Shown: positions 18,300 to 27,142 of the stretch, piece after piece
How positions within the stretch are numbered: the first letter of the stretch is position 1
Layout: every line of letters starts with the position of its first letter
Assembly: GCA_004558115.1 (NCBI GenBank)
Contig: SFDT01000001.1
Location: forward strand, 1-64,000
Direction: 5' to 3'
Length of the DNA: 64,000 bases
DNA from: Clostridiales bacterium
GTDB lineage: Bacteria; Bacillota; Clostridia; Oscillospirales; Oscillospiraceae
Notes under the pieces: generated by a model
The model's database searches: none
The model's input: the letters and a program-made list of their open reading frames with translations, nothing else
Told to the model about the DNA's origin: nothing
Position numbers and translations under genes: made by a program

Positions 18300-19136
18300 A
18301 TGAACGTGGGAATCGTTGGCCTGGGGCTCATCGGCGGCTCCATGGCAAAGAGCATCAAGGCCCGCACCGCCCATACCGTGTGGGGCGTGGACCTGAATCA
18401 CGAGACCATGACCCTGGCCCGGATGTGCGGCGCCATTGACGCCCCCCTGACGGAGGAGAATCTCCCCCAGTGCGACATTCTGCTCATCGCCATCCGTCCC
18501 GCCGCCGCCATTGAATGGGTGAAGCGCCATGCGCCCCTCATCTCCAAAAGCGCCATCGTGGTGGACCTTTGCGGCGTGAAGCGGGTGGTGGTGGCCGGTA
18601 TCGCCCCCGTGGCGGAGCAGTACGGCTTCGCCTACATCGGCGGCCATCCCATGGCCGGCAAGGAACGGGGCGGCTTCACCTCCGCCACCGACGACCTGTA
18701 TGTAGGGGCCTCCATGATCCTGACGCCGGATAAGCGGACGGACATGCAGCTGTTGGAGACGTTGAAGACCTTTTTCCTGGACATCGGCTTTGCCGGCCTC
18801 ACCTTCTCCGACCCGGAGGAGCATGACCGCATCATCGCCTATACCTCCCAGCTGGCCCATATCGCCTCCAGCGCCTATGTGAAGTCGCCGGAGGCCCAGC
18901 GCCGCCGGGGCTTTTCCGCCGGCAGCTTCCGGGATATGACCCGTGTGGCCCGTCTGGACGAGGATATGTGGACGGAGCTGTTTCTGGACGACGCCGACTA
19001 CCTGTCCAAAGAGCTGGATGTGCTCATCGCCAACCTGACGGAATTCGCCGACGCCCTGAAAGCCGGGGACCCGGACACCCTGCGGGCCCTGCTGAAGGAC
19101 GGCCGGGAGAAAAAGGCCACCGCGGGCGGAAACTGA
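18300..19136 (+). CDS. tyrA: prephenate dehydrogenase
   Basis: TyrA oxidatively decarboxylates prephenate to 4-hydroxyphenylpyruvate for tyrosine. The 278-aa protein begins with the NAD(P)-binding loop GLGLIGGSMAKS (residues 7-18) and has the family motif GGHPMAGKERGGF (about 116-128) that binds prephenate. It ends without the C-terminal ACT domain present in many Bacillus enzymes, so direct tyrosine feedback through ACT is not expected. Only 2 nt separate it from aroF. Confidence 0.94.
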   Translation: MNVGIVGLGLIGGSMAKSIKARTAHTVWGVDLNHETMTLARMCGAIDAPLTEENLPQCDILLIAIRPAAAIEWVKRHAPLISKSAIVVDLCGVKRVVVAGIAPVAEQYGFAYIGGHPMAGKERGGFTSATDDLYVGASMILTPDKRTDMQLLETLKTFFLDIGFAGLTFSDPEEHDRIIAYTSQLAHIASSAYVKSPEAQRRRGFSAGSFRDMTRVARLDEDMWTELFLDDADYLSKELDVLIANLTEFADALKAGDPDTLRALLKDGREKKATAGGN

Positions 19137-19173
19137 GTGCCGCCCCAATCCAACGTAGAAGGAGCATTTCCCT

Positions 19174-20244
19174 ATGTCTGACTCCATCCGAACCATTCAA
19201 GTCCATACCCGTCCCGCCTACACTGTCTCCATCGGCAGCGGGCTGCTGTCCCAGTGCGGACAGCAGCTGCGGGACGTGCTGCCCCTGTGCCACGTTGCCG
19301 TCATCACTGACAGCACCGTGGCGCCGCTTTATCTGGAGACAGTGAAGCAAAGCCTTCTTGCCGCCGGCTTCACCGTCAGCGCCTACGTGTTCCCCGCCGG
19401 AGAGGCCCACAAAAACCTTGAGACCCTCTCCGGCATCCTGGAATTCCTGGCGGAGGCCCACCTGACCCGCACAGACTGCGTGGCCGCTCTGGGCGGCGGC
19501 GTCACGGGAGACATGGCGGGCTTTGCCGCCGCCTGTTACCTGCGGGGCATCCGCTGTGTCCAGCTGCCCACCACCCTTCTCTCCGCCGTGGACTCCTCCG
19601 TGGGCGGCAAGACGGCCATCGACCTGAAGGCCGGGAAAAACCTGGCGGGCGCCTTCCTTCAGCCCGCCGCTGTCCTGTGCGACACGGACTGCCTCGCCTC
19701 CCTCCCCGCCGCCATGTTCGCCGACGGTGCCGCCGAGGCCATCAAGACCGGCGTCCTCTGCGACGAGAGCCTGTTCTCCCTGTTTGAGACCGGGCACCTG
19801 GAGACCGCCCCGGCAGAGGTCATCGCCCGCTGCGTCCAGTACAAGGCCGGCGTGGTGGAGCGAGACGAAAAAGAGCAGAATGAGCGCCGTCTTTTGAACC
19901 TGGGCCACACGGTCGGCCACGCCATTGAAAAGTGCAGCGGCTATGCCATTCCCCACGGCCACGCTGTGGCGGCGGGCCTGGCCATCATCGCCCGGTCGGC
20001 GGAGGCCCTGGGCTGGACGGAGGGTCCCATCGCGGCGCGCATTTCCGCCTGCCTGGCCAAAAACAACCTGCCCACCGGCACGGAATACACCGCCGAAGCC
20101 CTGGCCGCCGCCGCTCTGGCGGACAAGAAGCGGGCCGGCGGCGACATCACGCTGGTCATCCCCCGGCGCATCGGCCTGTGCGAACTGAAAAAGGTACCGG
20201 TGACGGAGCTGCTGCCCATCATCGCCGCGGGCGTGGAGGGCTGA
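19174..20244 (+). CDS. aroB: 3-dehydroquinate synthase
   Basis: AroB cyclises DAHP to 3-dehydroquinate using NAD+ and zinc. At 356 aa it is a standard monofunctional enzyme with GGGVTGDMAGFAA (nucleotide loop, about 107-119), TTLLSAVDSSVGGKTAID (about 131-148), DGAAEAIKTG with a zinc Glu (about 186) and NLGHTVGHAIEK with zinc His. AGAAGGAGC precedes ATG 19174. Its stop lies 1 nt before the aroA start. Confidence 0.96.
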   Translation: MSDSIRTIQVHTRPAYTVSIGSGLLSQCGQQLRDVLPLCHVAVITDSTVAPLYLETVKQSLLAAGFTVSAYVFPAGEAHKNLETLSGILEFLAEAHLTRTDCVAALGGGVTGDMAGFAAACYLRGIRCVQLPTTLLSAVDSSVGGKTAIDLKAGKNLAGAFLQPAAVLCDTDCLASLPAAMFADGAAEAIKTGVLCDESLFSLFETGHLETAPAEVIARCVQYKAGVVERDEKEQNERRLLNLGHTVGHAIEKCSGYAIPHGHAVAAGLAIIARSAEALGWTEGPIAARISACLAKNNLPTGTEYTAEALAAAALADKKRAGGDITLVIPRRIGLCELKKVPVTELLPIIAAGVEG

Positions 20245-20245
20245 G

Positions 20246-21418
20246 ATGGACGTTTGTATCCAGCCCCGCCGCCTGTCCGGCGCCGTGACCCCGCCCCCCA
20301 GCAAGTCCATGGCCCACCGGGCGGTGCTGGCCATGGCCTTATCGGACGGCCAAGGCGACCTTTTCAATGTGGATGACTCCCAAGACATCCAGGCCACCAA
20401 ACGGTGTGTGGAGGCCCTGAAAACCTCCCGTCCAACAGGGGCGCTGCCCCTGCTGGACTGCGGCGAGTCCGGCTCCACTCTCCGCTTTCTCATTCCCATC
20501 GCCCTGGCGGTAGCGGGAGGCGGCGTGTTCACCGGCCGCGGCCGGCTCATGGAGCGGCCCCAGCAGCCCTACTTCGATATCTTTGAGGAAAAGGGCATCC
20601 ACTATGAGCGCAAAGACGGCGCCCTCCTTGTGCGGGGCACTCTGACGCCGGGTACTTACCGCCTGCCGGGCAACGTGTCCAGCCAGTTCGTCACGGGTCT
20701 GCTGTACGCCCTGCCTCTGCTGCCGGGGGATTCCGTCATCCAGATCACCACGCCTCTGGAGTCCAGCGGATATGTGGATATGACCCTGGATATGCTGCAG
20801 AAATTCGGCATTGCCGTGGAGCAGGAAGGCTACGAGACCTTCCGCGTCCCCGGGAACCAGGTCTATCGTGCCCGGAACATCACCGTGGAATCCGACTGGT
20901 CCCAGGCGGGCTTTTGGTACGCTGCCAAGGCTCTGGGCAGCTCCGTGGATATTCTGGGTCTGGCCCCCCATTCCACCCAGGGGGACCGGGTGGTGGCGGA
21001 GCACTGTGAACGGCTCTCCCGCCCTGGCAACGTGGACATCGATGTCTCCGGCTGCCCGGACCTGCTGCCGCCTCTGGCGGTGATGGCCGCCGTCCACCAG
21101 GGCACCACCCGCTTTGTGAACGCCGCCCGCCTCCGCATGAAGGAAAGCGACCGCCTTGCCACCACCGCGGCAGCGCTGAACGCCCTGGGCGGCCGGGCGG
21201 AGGAAGGACCCGACAGCCTTACGGTCCATGGTATCTCCGCCTTTGCCGGCGGCACGGTGGACGGTGCCAACGACCACCGCATTGTCATGGCGGCGGCCAT
21301 CGCCGCCACCCGCTCCGCCGCTCCGGTGACCATTCTGGGGGCCGAAGCCGTGAAAAAATCCTATCCCTCCTTCTGGGAGGACTACAAAATGCTGGGAGGT
21401 GTTGTCCATGTCCTCTGA
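20246..21418 (+). CDS. aroA: 5-enolpyruvylshikimate-3-phosphate synthase
   Basis: AroA transfers the enolpyruvyl group from PEP to shikimate 3-phosphate. The 390-aa protein is shorter than the ~427-aa enterobacterial form but complete, with PPSKSMAHRAV (12-22), ESGSTLRFLIPIA (about 75-87), RLRMKESDRLATT (about 295-307) and DHRIVMA near 338. It starts 1 nt after aroB and its 3' end overlaps aroC by 11 nt, indicating translational coupling. Because the loop after LDCGESGSTLRF differs from the E. coli form, its glyphosate class cannot be decided by eye. Confidence 0.95.
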   Translation: MDVCIQPRRLSGAVTPPPSKSMAHRAVLAMALSDGQGDLFNVDDSQDIQATKRCVEALKTSRPTGALPLLDCGESGSTLRFLIPIALAVAGGGVFTGRGRLMERPQQPYFDIFEEKGIHYERKDGALLVRGTLTPGTYRLPGNVSSQFVTGLLYALPLLPGDSVIQITTPLESSGYVDMTLDMLQKFGIAVEQEGYETFRVPGNQVYRARNITVESDWSQAGFWYAAKALGSSVDILGLAPHSTQGDRVVAEHCERLSRPGNVDIDVSGCPDLLPPLAVMAAVHQGTTRFVNAARLRMKESDRLATTAAALNALGGRAEEGPDSLTVHGISAFAGGTVDGANDHRIVMAAAIAATRSAAPVTILGAEAVKKSYPSFWEDYKMLGGVVHVL

Positions 21419-22499
21419 ATTCGGAAATATCCTGCGGGTCAGTGTCTTTGGCCAGTCCCACGGGAAAGCCATCGGCGTGAACATCGACGGCCTGCCTGCC
21501 GGGGAGCCCATTGACCTGGAGGAGCTGAACGCCTTCCTGGACCGGCGCAAGCCCGGCAAAAGCCCCCTTTCCACCGCCCGGAAAGAAAGCGATACTCCCG
21601 TTTTTCTCTCTGGCCTTGAAAATGGCGTTACCTGCGGTTTCCCCCTGTGCGCCGTCATTGAAAACAGCGACCAGCACTCCTCGGATTACAGCGAGCTTGC
21701 CGACAAGCCCCGCCCCTCCCATGCGGACTACACCGCCCGGGTGAAGTGGGGCGGCCATGCGGATATGCGGGGCGGCGGCCACTTCTCCGGCCGGCTGACG
21801 GCGCCGCTGTGCATCGCCGGCGGCATCGCCAAGCAGATCCTGGCCCGGCGCGGTATCTTCGTGGGCGCCCACCTGGCCGCCGTGGGCACGGAAAACGACG
21901 CCCCCTTCCCCCTGCACCCCACGGCAGAGCTGTTTGACGCCATTGCCGCCAAGCCCTTCCCCGTGGTGGACGACGGGGCGGGAGATCGGATGCAGGCCCT
22001 CATCCTGGAGGCCCGGCAGGACCTGGACTCCGTGGGCGGCATCATCGAATGCGCGGCCATCGGACTTCCGGCGGGACTGGGGGACCCCATGTTCGGCGGT
22101 GTGGAGAACCGTCTGGCGGCGGCTCTGTTCGGCATCCCCGCCGTCAAGGGCGTGGAATTCGGCCTGGGCTTCGGCTCCGCCCGGCTCCACGGCTCTGAAA
22201 ATAACGATCCCTTTACCATGGAAAACGGCACGGTGGTCACTGCCAGCAACCGCGCCGGCGGCATTCTGGGCGGCATCACCACCGGTATGCCCGTGACACT
22301 GCGGACGGCCATCAAGCCCACGCCGTCCATTTCCCGGCCCCAGCAGACCGTCAGCCTCTCCGCCATGGAAAACGCGGAGCTGGTCATCCGGGGCCGCCAC
22401 GACCCCTGTATTGCTCACCGGGCCGTCCCGGTGGTGGAAGCCGTCACCGCGACGGTATTACTAGATTTATTGTTGGAGGGTAATCATGGAACTTTCTGA
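21408..22499 (+). CDS. aroC: chorismate synthase
   Basis: AroC removes phosphate from EPSP to make chorismate using reduced FMN. The 363-aa protein has the standard N-terminus FGNILRVSVFGQSHGKAIGV, HADYTARVKWGGHADMRGGG, GSARLHGSENND and RPQQTVS. GGGAGGTG at 21394-21401 favours ATG 21408 over a GTG at 21399. The start lies inside the aroA end and its own end overlaps the pheA start by 14 nt. Chorismate made here feeds tyrA and pheA; no tryptophan-branch gene is present. Confidence 0.96.
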   Translation: MSSEFGNILRVSVFGQSHGKAIGVNIDGLPAGEPIDLEELNAFLDRRKPGKSPLSTARKESDTPVFLSGLENGVTCGFPLCAVIENSDQHSSDYSELADKPRPSHADYTARVKWGGHADMRGGGHFSGRLTAPLCIAGGIAKQILARRGIFVGAHLAAVGTENDAPFPLHPTAELFDAIAAKPFPVVDDGAGDRMQALILEARQDLDSVGGIIECAAIGLPAGLGDPMFGGVENRLAAALFGIPAVKGVEFGLGFGSARLHGSENNDPFTMENGTVVTASNRAGGILGGITTGMPVTLRTAIKPTPSISRPQQTVSLSAMENAELVIRGRHDPCIAHRAVPVVEAVTATVLLDLLLEGNHGTF

Positions 22500-23622
22500 G
22501 ATTCGGGAAAAAATCAATGCTGTGGACGACCAGCTGCTGGACCTGTTTTTGCAGCGGATGGACCTGTCCGAAGAGGTGGCCGCCTATAAGAACGAGCACC
22601 ACCAGCCCATTTTGAACAAGCAGCGGGAGCGGGAGATCCTGGCCAAGGTGGCGGAGAAGTCTGGCGACCGGGAGCGCTTCTCCTATCACCTGTTCTCCAC
22701 CATCTTCGAGCTGTCCCGTTCCCGCCAGGCGGAGCTCATCACCGCTCCCACTAAGGTGGAGGCCCAGGTAAAGGCCTCCCTGGCCGCCGGCGGCGAGGTG
22801 TTCCCCCAGACGGGCCTGGTGGCCTGCCAGGGTGTGGAGGGCGCCAACTCCCAGGTGGCCTGCGACCGCCTGCTGCCCCGAGGCAACATCGTGTACGTCA
22901 AGAGCTTTGAGGCCGTGTTCTCCGCCGTGGAGTCCGGCCTGTGCAAGTTCGGCGTGGTGCCCATTGAAAACAGCTCCAACGGCTCCGTCCGGGCCATTTA
23001 CGATCTCATTCAGCGGAAGAAGTTCTCCATCGTCCGCTCCACCCGCCTGTGTATCCGCCACGAGCTGCTGGCCCTGCCCGGTGTGAAGATGGATGACATT
23101 ACAGAGATCTACTCCCATGAGCAGGCCATCGGCCAGTGCAGCAAGTTCCTGAACGGCCTGGGCGGCGTCCGGGTCATTCCCTGTGATAACACCGCCATGG
23201 CCGCCAAAATGGTGGCGGACAGCGGCAGCCGCCACGCCGCCGCCATCTCCTCCCACCCCTGCGCCGCCCTGTACGGTCTCCAGTGCGTCAACGACGCCAT
23301 TCAGGACAGCGACAACAACTACACCCGCTTCATCTGCATTACCAAGGACCCCGTCATCTACGCCGGTGCCAACCGCATCAGCCTCATCATCGCCTGCGAC
23401 AACAAGCCCGGCGCCCTGTATGAGATCTTGTCCAAGCTGGCGGCCCTGGGCATCAACATGACAAAGCTGGAATCCTGCCCCGTCACCGGCCGCAACTTCG
23501 AGTTCATCTTCTTCCTGGAGCTGGAGGCCTCCGTCCATGAGCCCGGCGTCCTGCCCATGCTGGAGGAGCTGGAGCGCAGCTGCGCCAACTTCCAGTTCTT
23601 GGGCAGCTACGCGGAAGTGTGA
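22486..23622 (+). CDS. pheA: P-protein: chorismate mutase-prephenate dehydratase
   Basis: A bifunctional 378-aa enzyme. The AroQ-type chorismate mutase domain (about 1-85, LSEIREKINAVDDQLLDLF) makes prephenate. The prephenate dehydratase domain (about 105-287, with YTRF at 279-282) makes phenylpyruvate. A C-terminal ACT domain follows (about 295-375, GALYEILSKLAALGINMTKL). ACT domains of P-proteins bind phenylalanine for feedback inhibition, although the usual ESRP motif reads ESCP here. Its mutase also serves TyrA, which lacks one. Confidence 0.95.
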   Translation: MELSEIREKINAVDDQLLDLFLQRMDLSEEVAAYKNEHHQPILNKQREREILAKVAEKSGDRERFSYHLFSTIFELSRSRQAELITAPTKVEAQVKASLAAGGEVFPQTGLVACQGVEGANSQVACDRLLPRGNIVYVKSFEAVFSAVESGLCKFGVVPIENSSNGSVRAIYDLIQRKKFSIVRSTRLCIRHELLALPGVKMDDITEIYSHEQAIGQCSKFLNGLGGVRVIPCDNTAMAAKMVADSGSRHAAAISSHPCAALYGLQCVNDAIQDSDNNYTRFICITKDPVIYAGANRISLIIACDNKPGALYEILSKLAALGINMTKLESCPVTGRNFEFIFFLELEASVHEPGVLPMLEELERSCANFQFLGSYAEV

Positions 23623-23625
23623 CCC

Positions 23626-24873
23626 ATGGCCCGGGAACAAGTATTCGGCCTGCTGGGCCGGAAGCTGGGCCACAGCTGGTCCGTGCCCATCCATACCGCC
23701 CTGGGCTGCCGGGGTTACCGCCTCATTGAACTGGAGCCGGAGGCCCTGCCCGCCTTTCTGCGGGAAACAGACATCGGCGGCTGCAATGTCACCATCCCCT
23801 ACAAGCGGGATGTGATGCCTTACTGCGATGTCATCGATGACGCCGCCCGGGCCATCGGCAGCGTCAACACCCTGGTCCGCCGGAAGGACGGCAGGCTGTA
23901 CGCCTGGAACACCGACGCCGCCGGCTTTTGCTATATGCTCCGCCGGGCCGGCATTGACGTTTCCGGCGGCAAGGTGGTCATTTTGGGCAGCGGCGGCGCC
24001 TCTTTGACGGCCCAGGCCATGTGCCGCCGTTTGGGGGTCCGGGAGGTAGTAGTCATTTCCCGCAGCGGTGAGAACAACTACGAAAACCTCTCCCGTCACG
24101 CCGACGCGGACATCGTGGTGAACACCACGCCGGTGGGCATGTTTCCCGGCAACGGCGCCGCGCCGGTGGACCTGGCCGCCTTCCCCGCCTGCCGGGGCGT
24201 GGCGGACGTGGTGTACAATCCTCGCCGCACCGCCCTGCTGCTGCAGGCGGAGGAGTTGGGCATCCCCTGCACCGACGGGCTCCCCATGCTGGTGGCTCAG
24301 GCCAAGGCCGCCGAGGAGCATTTTTTCGAGACCCTGATCCCCGACAGTGAAAACGAGCGCATCCTGGCCCAGCTGCGGCAGGAAACGGCCAATATCGTCC
24401 TCATCGGTATGCCCGGCTGCGGCAAGACCACCGTGGGCGAAGCCCTGGCCCGCCTCACCGGCCGGGAGGCCATCGACATTGACCAGCGCATCGTCCAGAC
24501 AGCAGGCTGCTCCATTCCGGACATCTTCGCCCGGGAGGGCGAAGCCGCCTTCCGGGAGCTGGAGCGCCGGGAGACCGCCGAGGCCAGCAAGCTCTCCGGC
24601 AAGATCATTCTGACCGGCGGCGGCGTGGTGAAGGACCCCCGCAATTACGCCTCCCTTCACCAAAACGGCTACATCTGCCATCTGGTCCGGGACCTTTCCT
24701 GTCTGCCCACCGACGGCCGCCCCCTGTCCCAAGGGGCGGACCTGGCGGCCATGTGGGCCCAGCGGGAACCCTTATACGCCCGGTTCCGGGACACGGTCAT
24801 TGACAACAACGGCACGGTAGAGGACGCCGCCGCCGCTATTTGGAGGGATTTTTGTGCACATTCTGGTGATTAA
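23626..24873 (+). CDS. aroE-aroK: fused shikimate dehydrogenase-shikimate kinase
   Basis: A 415-aa fusion of two consecutive pathway enzymes. Residues about 1-245 are shikimate dehydrogenase (GLLGRKLGHSWSVPIH, NVTIPYK, GSVNTLV, GSGGASLTAQA for NADPH, VNTTPVGMFP). Residues about 258-412 are shikimate kinase with the Walker A loop GMPGCGKTT (about 261-269), DIDQRI and TGGGVV. Together they convert dehydroshikimate to shikimate 3-phosphate. Its start lies 3 nt after pheA and its end overlaps aroQ by 20 nt. No frameshift separates the two halves, so one polypeptide is predicted. Confidence 0.94.
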   Translation: MAREQVFGLLGRKLGHSWSVPIHTALGCRGYRLIELEPEALPAFLRETDIGGCNVTIPYKRDVMPYCDVIDDAARAIGSVNTLVRRKDGRLYAWNTDAAGFCYMLRRAGIDVSGGKVVILGSGGASLTAQAMCRRLGVREVVVISRSGENNYENLSRHADADIVVNTTPVGMFPGNGAAPVDLAAFPACRGVADVVYNPRRTALLLQAEELGIPCTDGLPMLVAQAKAAEEHFFETLIPDSENERILAQLRQETANIVLIGMPGCGKTTVGEALARLTGREAIDIDQRIVQTAGCSIPDIFAREGEAAFRELERRETAEASKLSGKIILTGGGVVKDPRNYASLHQNGYICHLVRDLSCLPTDGRPLSQGADLAAMWAQREPLYARFRDTVIDNNGTVEDAAAAIWRDFCAHSGD

Positions 24874-25285
24874 CGGCCCCAATATGAATATGCTGGGCAT
24901 CCGCCAGCCGGAGATCTACGGCCGGGCCACCTACGCCGACCTGCAAAAAATGATCCGGGAGGAAGCGGACCAACTGGGCGTGGAAGTGAGTTTTTTCCAG
25001 TCCAACCATGAGGGCGCCCTGGTGGACGCCATCCAGCAGGCTTACTTCGACAAGGTGGACGGCATTATCATCAACCCTGCCGCTTACACCCACACCAGCG
25101 TGGCGCTGCTGGACGCGGTGAAGGCCGTGGGCATCCCCACTGTGGAGGTCCATGTCTCCGATCCGGACAGCCGGGAGGAGTTCCGCCATGTCTCCTATAT
25201 CCGCGCCGCCTGTGTGGCCACCATCCGGGGCCACGGGCTGCCGGGCTATTTGGAGGCCCTGCGCCTGCTGTGTGACCGGAAATGA
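24854..25285 (+). CDS. aroQ: 3-dehydroquinate dehydratase type II
   Basis: This 143-aa enzyme dehydrates 3-dehydroquinate to 3-dehydroshikimate. Features of the dodecameric type II family are INGPNMNMLGIRQPEIYG (7-24, with the catalytic Tyr), FFQSNHEGALVD, INPAAYTHTSVAL and EVHVSDPDSREEFRH. It starts with GTG inside the end of the aroE-aroK gene, behind GGAGGG. As the last gene of the operon it completes the full set of shikimate enzymes. Confidence 0.95.
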   Translation: MHILVINGPNMNMLGIRQPEIYGRATYADLQKMIREEADQLGVEVSFFQSNHEGALVDAIQQAYFDKVDGIIINPAAYTHTSVALLDAVKAVGIPTVEVHVSDPDSREEFRHVSYIRAACVATIRGHGLPGYLEALRLLCDRK

Positions 25286-25287
25286 AC

Positions 25288-25324
25288 AAAAGCGCCGCGG
25301 CCAAAAGGCTGCGGCGCTTTTCGC
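25288..25324 (+). terminator. aro operon terminator
   Basis: AAAAGCGCCGC and GCGGCGCTTTT close a GC-rich stem with loop AAAA and a T-run, 3 nt after the aroQ stop. Confidence 0.9.
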
Positions 25325-25328
25325 GCAA

Positions 25329-25361
25329 AAAAGGACTGCCGCAATGCGGCAGTCCTTTTTC
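25329..25361. terminator. second, bidirectional terminator (aro/cstA)
   Basis: AAAAAGGACTGCCGC (25329-25343) and GCGGCAGTCCTTTTT (25347-25361) form a perfect 15-bp stem with A- and T-runs on both sides. It serves the converging cstA transcript. Confidence 0.85.
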
Positions 25362-25411
25362 ATACAGCGGAGACTGGCAAAACTCCGCGCCGTTGCTTTT
25401 TGAAAAGCTGC

Positions 25412-27124
25412 TTACTTCGCAGCAGCCTTCCGCTGCTTGCTGATGGTGGAAACACCCTCGATGGCCAGAACGATGGCCAGGACCACCAGCAGGACGCCCA
25501 GGATGACCTGGACATAGGGGCCCCAGTCAGCACCGCCAGCGGTGATCTTGCCAACCTGCTGGACAGTGTTGATGATCAGAGAGCAGATGGTGACAACCAG
25601 CATGAACGCCATGGGGAACAGGAACATCTTGTTGTTCTTGCCGATGTTGCCCAGCCAGGTAGCCACAGCCAGCAGGCCCAGAGCGGCCAGCAGCTGGTTG
25701 GCGGAGCCAAACAGCGCCCAGATCTTGCCATAGCCATTCAGGCCCAGCAGCACGCCCAGGATGACGGTGATGCCGGTGGCAACATACATGTTGGACATGA
25801 CCTTCTTGTAGCCGGTGACGTTCTCGGGAGTCTCACCCTTGGAGCCATCCAGCCAGAACTCCTGGAACATGAAGCGGGCCAGACGGGTGGCCGTATCCAG
25901 AGAGGTCAGGCAAAAGGAGGAATAGGTCAGCACCAGCAGGGTGTACAGCACGCTGTAAACGCTGCCGTGGCTGGGATCGATCATACCGGCAATACCGCCG
26001 CCGAAGAGGACGGTGGGGCCGACGCCGATGTCGCCGCCGTTGGCGTTGGCATAGCCCGCCACAGCGCAGAGGACCAGAACAGCCAGCACGCACTCCAGCA
26101 GCATACCGCCGTAAGCGATGGGCTTCGCGTCCTTTTCCTTATCCAGCTGCTTGGAGGTGGTACCGGAGGAAACCAGAGAATGGAAACCGGAGATAGCACC
26201 GCAGGCGATGGTGGTGAACAGGACGGGGAACATGGGCGTGGTGCAGGTCTCGGCCTGCACGGCAGGCAGGTTCGCCATAGAGGGATGGCCGATGAACACA
26301 GAGACAACGGCCAGGGCCAGCATGGCGTACAGCAGGAAGGAGCTCAGATAGTCACGGGGCTGCAGCAGAATCCACACAGGCGTGACGGAGGCGATGGCGA
26401 TGTACAGGCCGCAGATCCACATCCAGGTGGTGGTGGACAGATACAGGGGATGGAAGTTCATGCCGATGGCGATAATCACCACGATGCCGATGACGCCCAC
26501 CACGGAGGCAATGCTCATGGGAGCGTTGCGGCGATAGACGCAGAAGCCGAAGATGATGGCGATGGCGATGAACAGCAGGGACACCATGGCCACGCGGGCA
26601 TTGCTCTCGGAAGCCACATAGTCCACAGCGCCGGCCTCGGTGAAGGTGGCGCCGAAGGTGCCGGCCACGATGGAGGCGAAGGCGGCGACCACCAGGATCA
26701 ATGTCAGATAGGCGAAGGTCAGGAACAGCATCTTCGCCCGCTTGCTCATGTTCTCGGAGATGATCTCGCCGATGGAGCGGCCGCCGTGGCGGACAGAGGC
26801 GAACAGGGCGCCGAAGTCATGGACGCCGCCGAAGAAGATACCGCCGATGACGATCCACGCCAGGCAGGGCAGCCAGCCGAAGCCCAGCTTCAGAGCGGAG
26901 ATGGGGCCGGTGATGGGGCCGGCGCCGGCGATAGAGGAGAAATGATGGCCCATCAGAACGGGGGCCGGAGCGGGGACATAGTCCACGCCGTCTTGCATGG
27001 TATGCGCGGGGGTGGGTTGGTCGTTCTCGCCGACGCCCCACTGCTTGCACAGCCAACGGCCATAGAAAATATAGCCGCAGGCAAGCAGGGCGACGCCAAT
27101 GATGAGAATTACTAAACCATTCAT
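25412..27124 (-). CDS. cstA: carbon starvation protein A-type transporter
   Basis: A 570-aa polytopic membrane protein of the CstA family. It has many helices and the conserved segments FYGRWLCKQWGV, VPAPAPVLMGHHFSSIAGAGPITGP and GGVHDFGALFASVRHGGRSIGE. E. coli CstA/BtsT relatives take up pyruvate or peptides; the 570-aa length matches the short Gram-positive form. It follows the unknown 172-aa gene by 18 nt and should share its promoter at 27757-27785. With lrgAB nearby, pyruvate handling is a tempting but unproven link. Confidence 0.92.
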   Translation of the reverse strand: MNGLVILIIGVALLACGYIFYGRWLCKQWGVGENDQPTPAHTMQDGVDYVPAPAPVLMGHHFSSIAGAGPITGPISALKLGFGWLPCLAWIVIGGIFFGGVHDFGALFASVRHGGRSIGEIISENMSKRAKMLFLTFAYLTLILVVAAFASIVAGTFGATFTEAGAVDYVASESNARVAMVSLLFIAIAIIFGFCVYRRNAPMSIASVVGVIGIVVIIAIGMNFHPLYLSTTTWMWICGLYIAIASVTPVWILLQPRDYLSSFLLYAMLALAVVSVFIGHPSMANLPAVQAETCTTPMFPVLFTTIACGAISGFHSLVSSGTTSKQLDKEKDAKPIAYGGMLLECVLAVLVLCAVAGYANANGGDIGVGPTVLFGGGIAGMIDPSHGSVYSVLYTLLVLTYSSFCLTSLDTATRLARFMFQEFWLDGSKGETPENVTGYKKVMSNMYVATGITVILGVLLGLNGYGKIWALFGSANQLLAALGLLAVATWLGNIGKNNKMFLFPMAFMLVVTICSLIINTVQQVGKITAGGADWGPYVQVILGVLLVVLAIVLAIEGVSTISKQRKAAAK

Positions 27125-27142
27125 TGTATACTCTCCCTTCTT

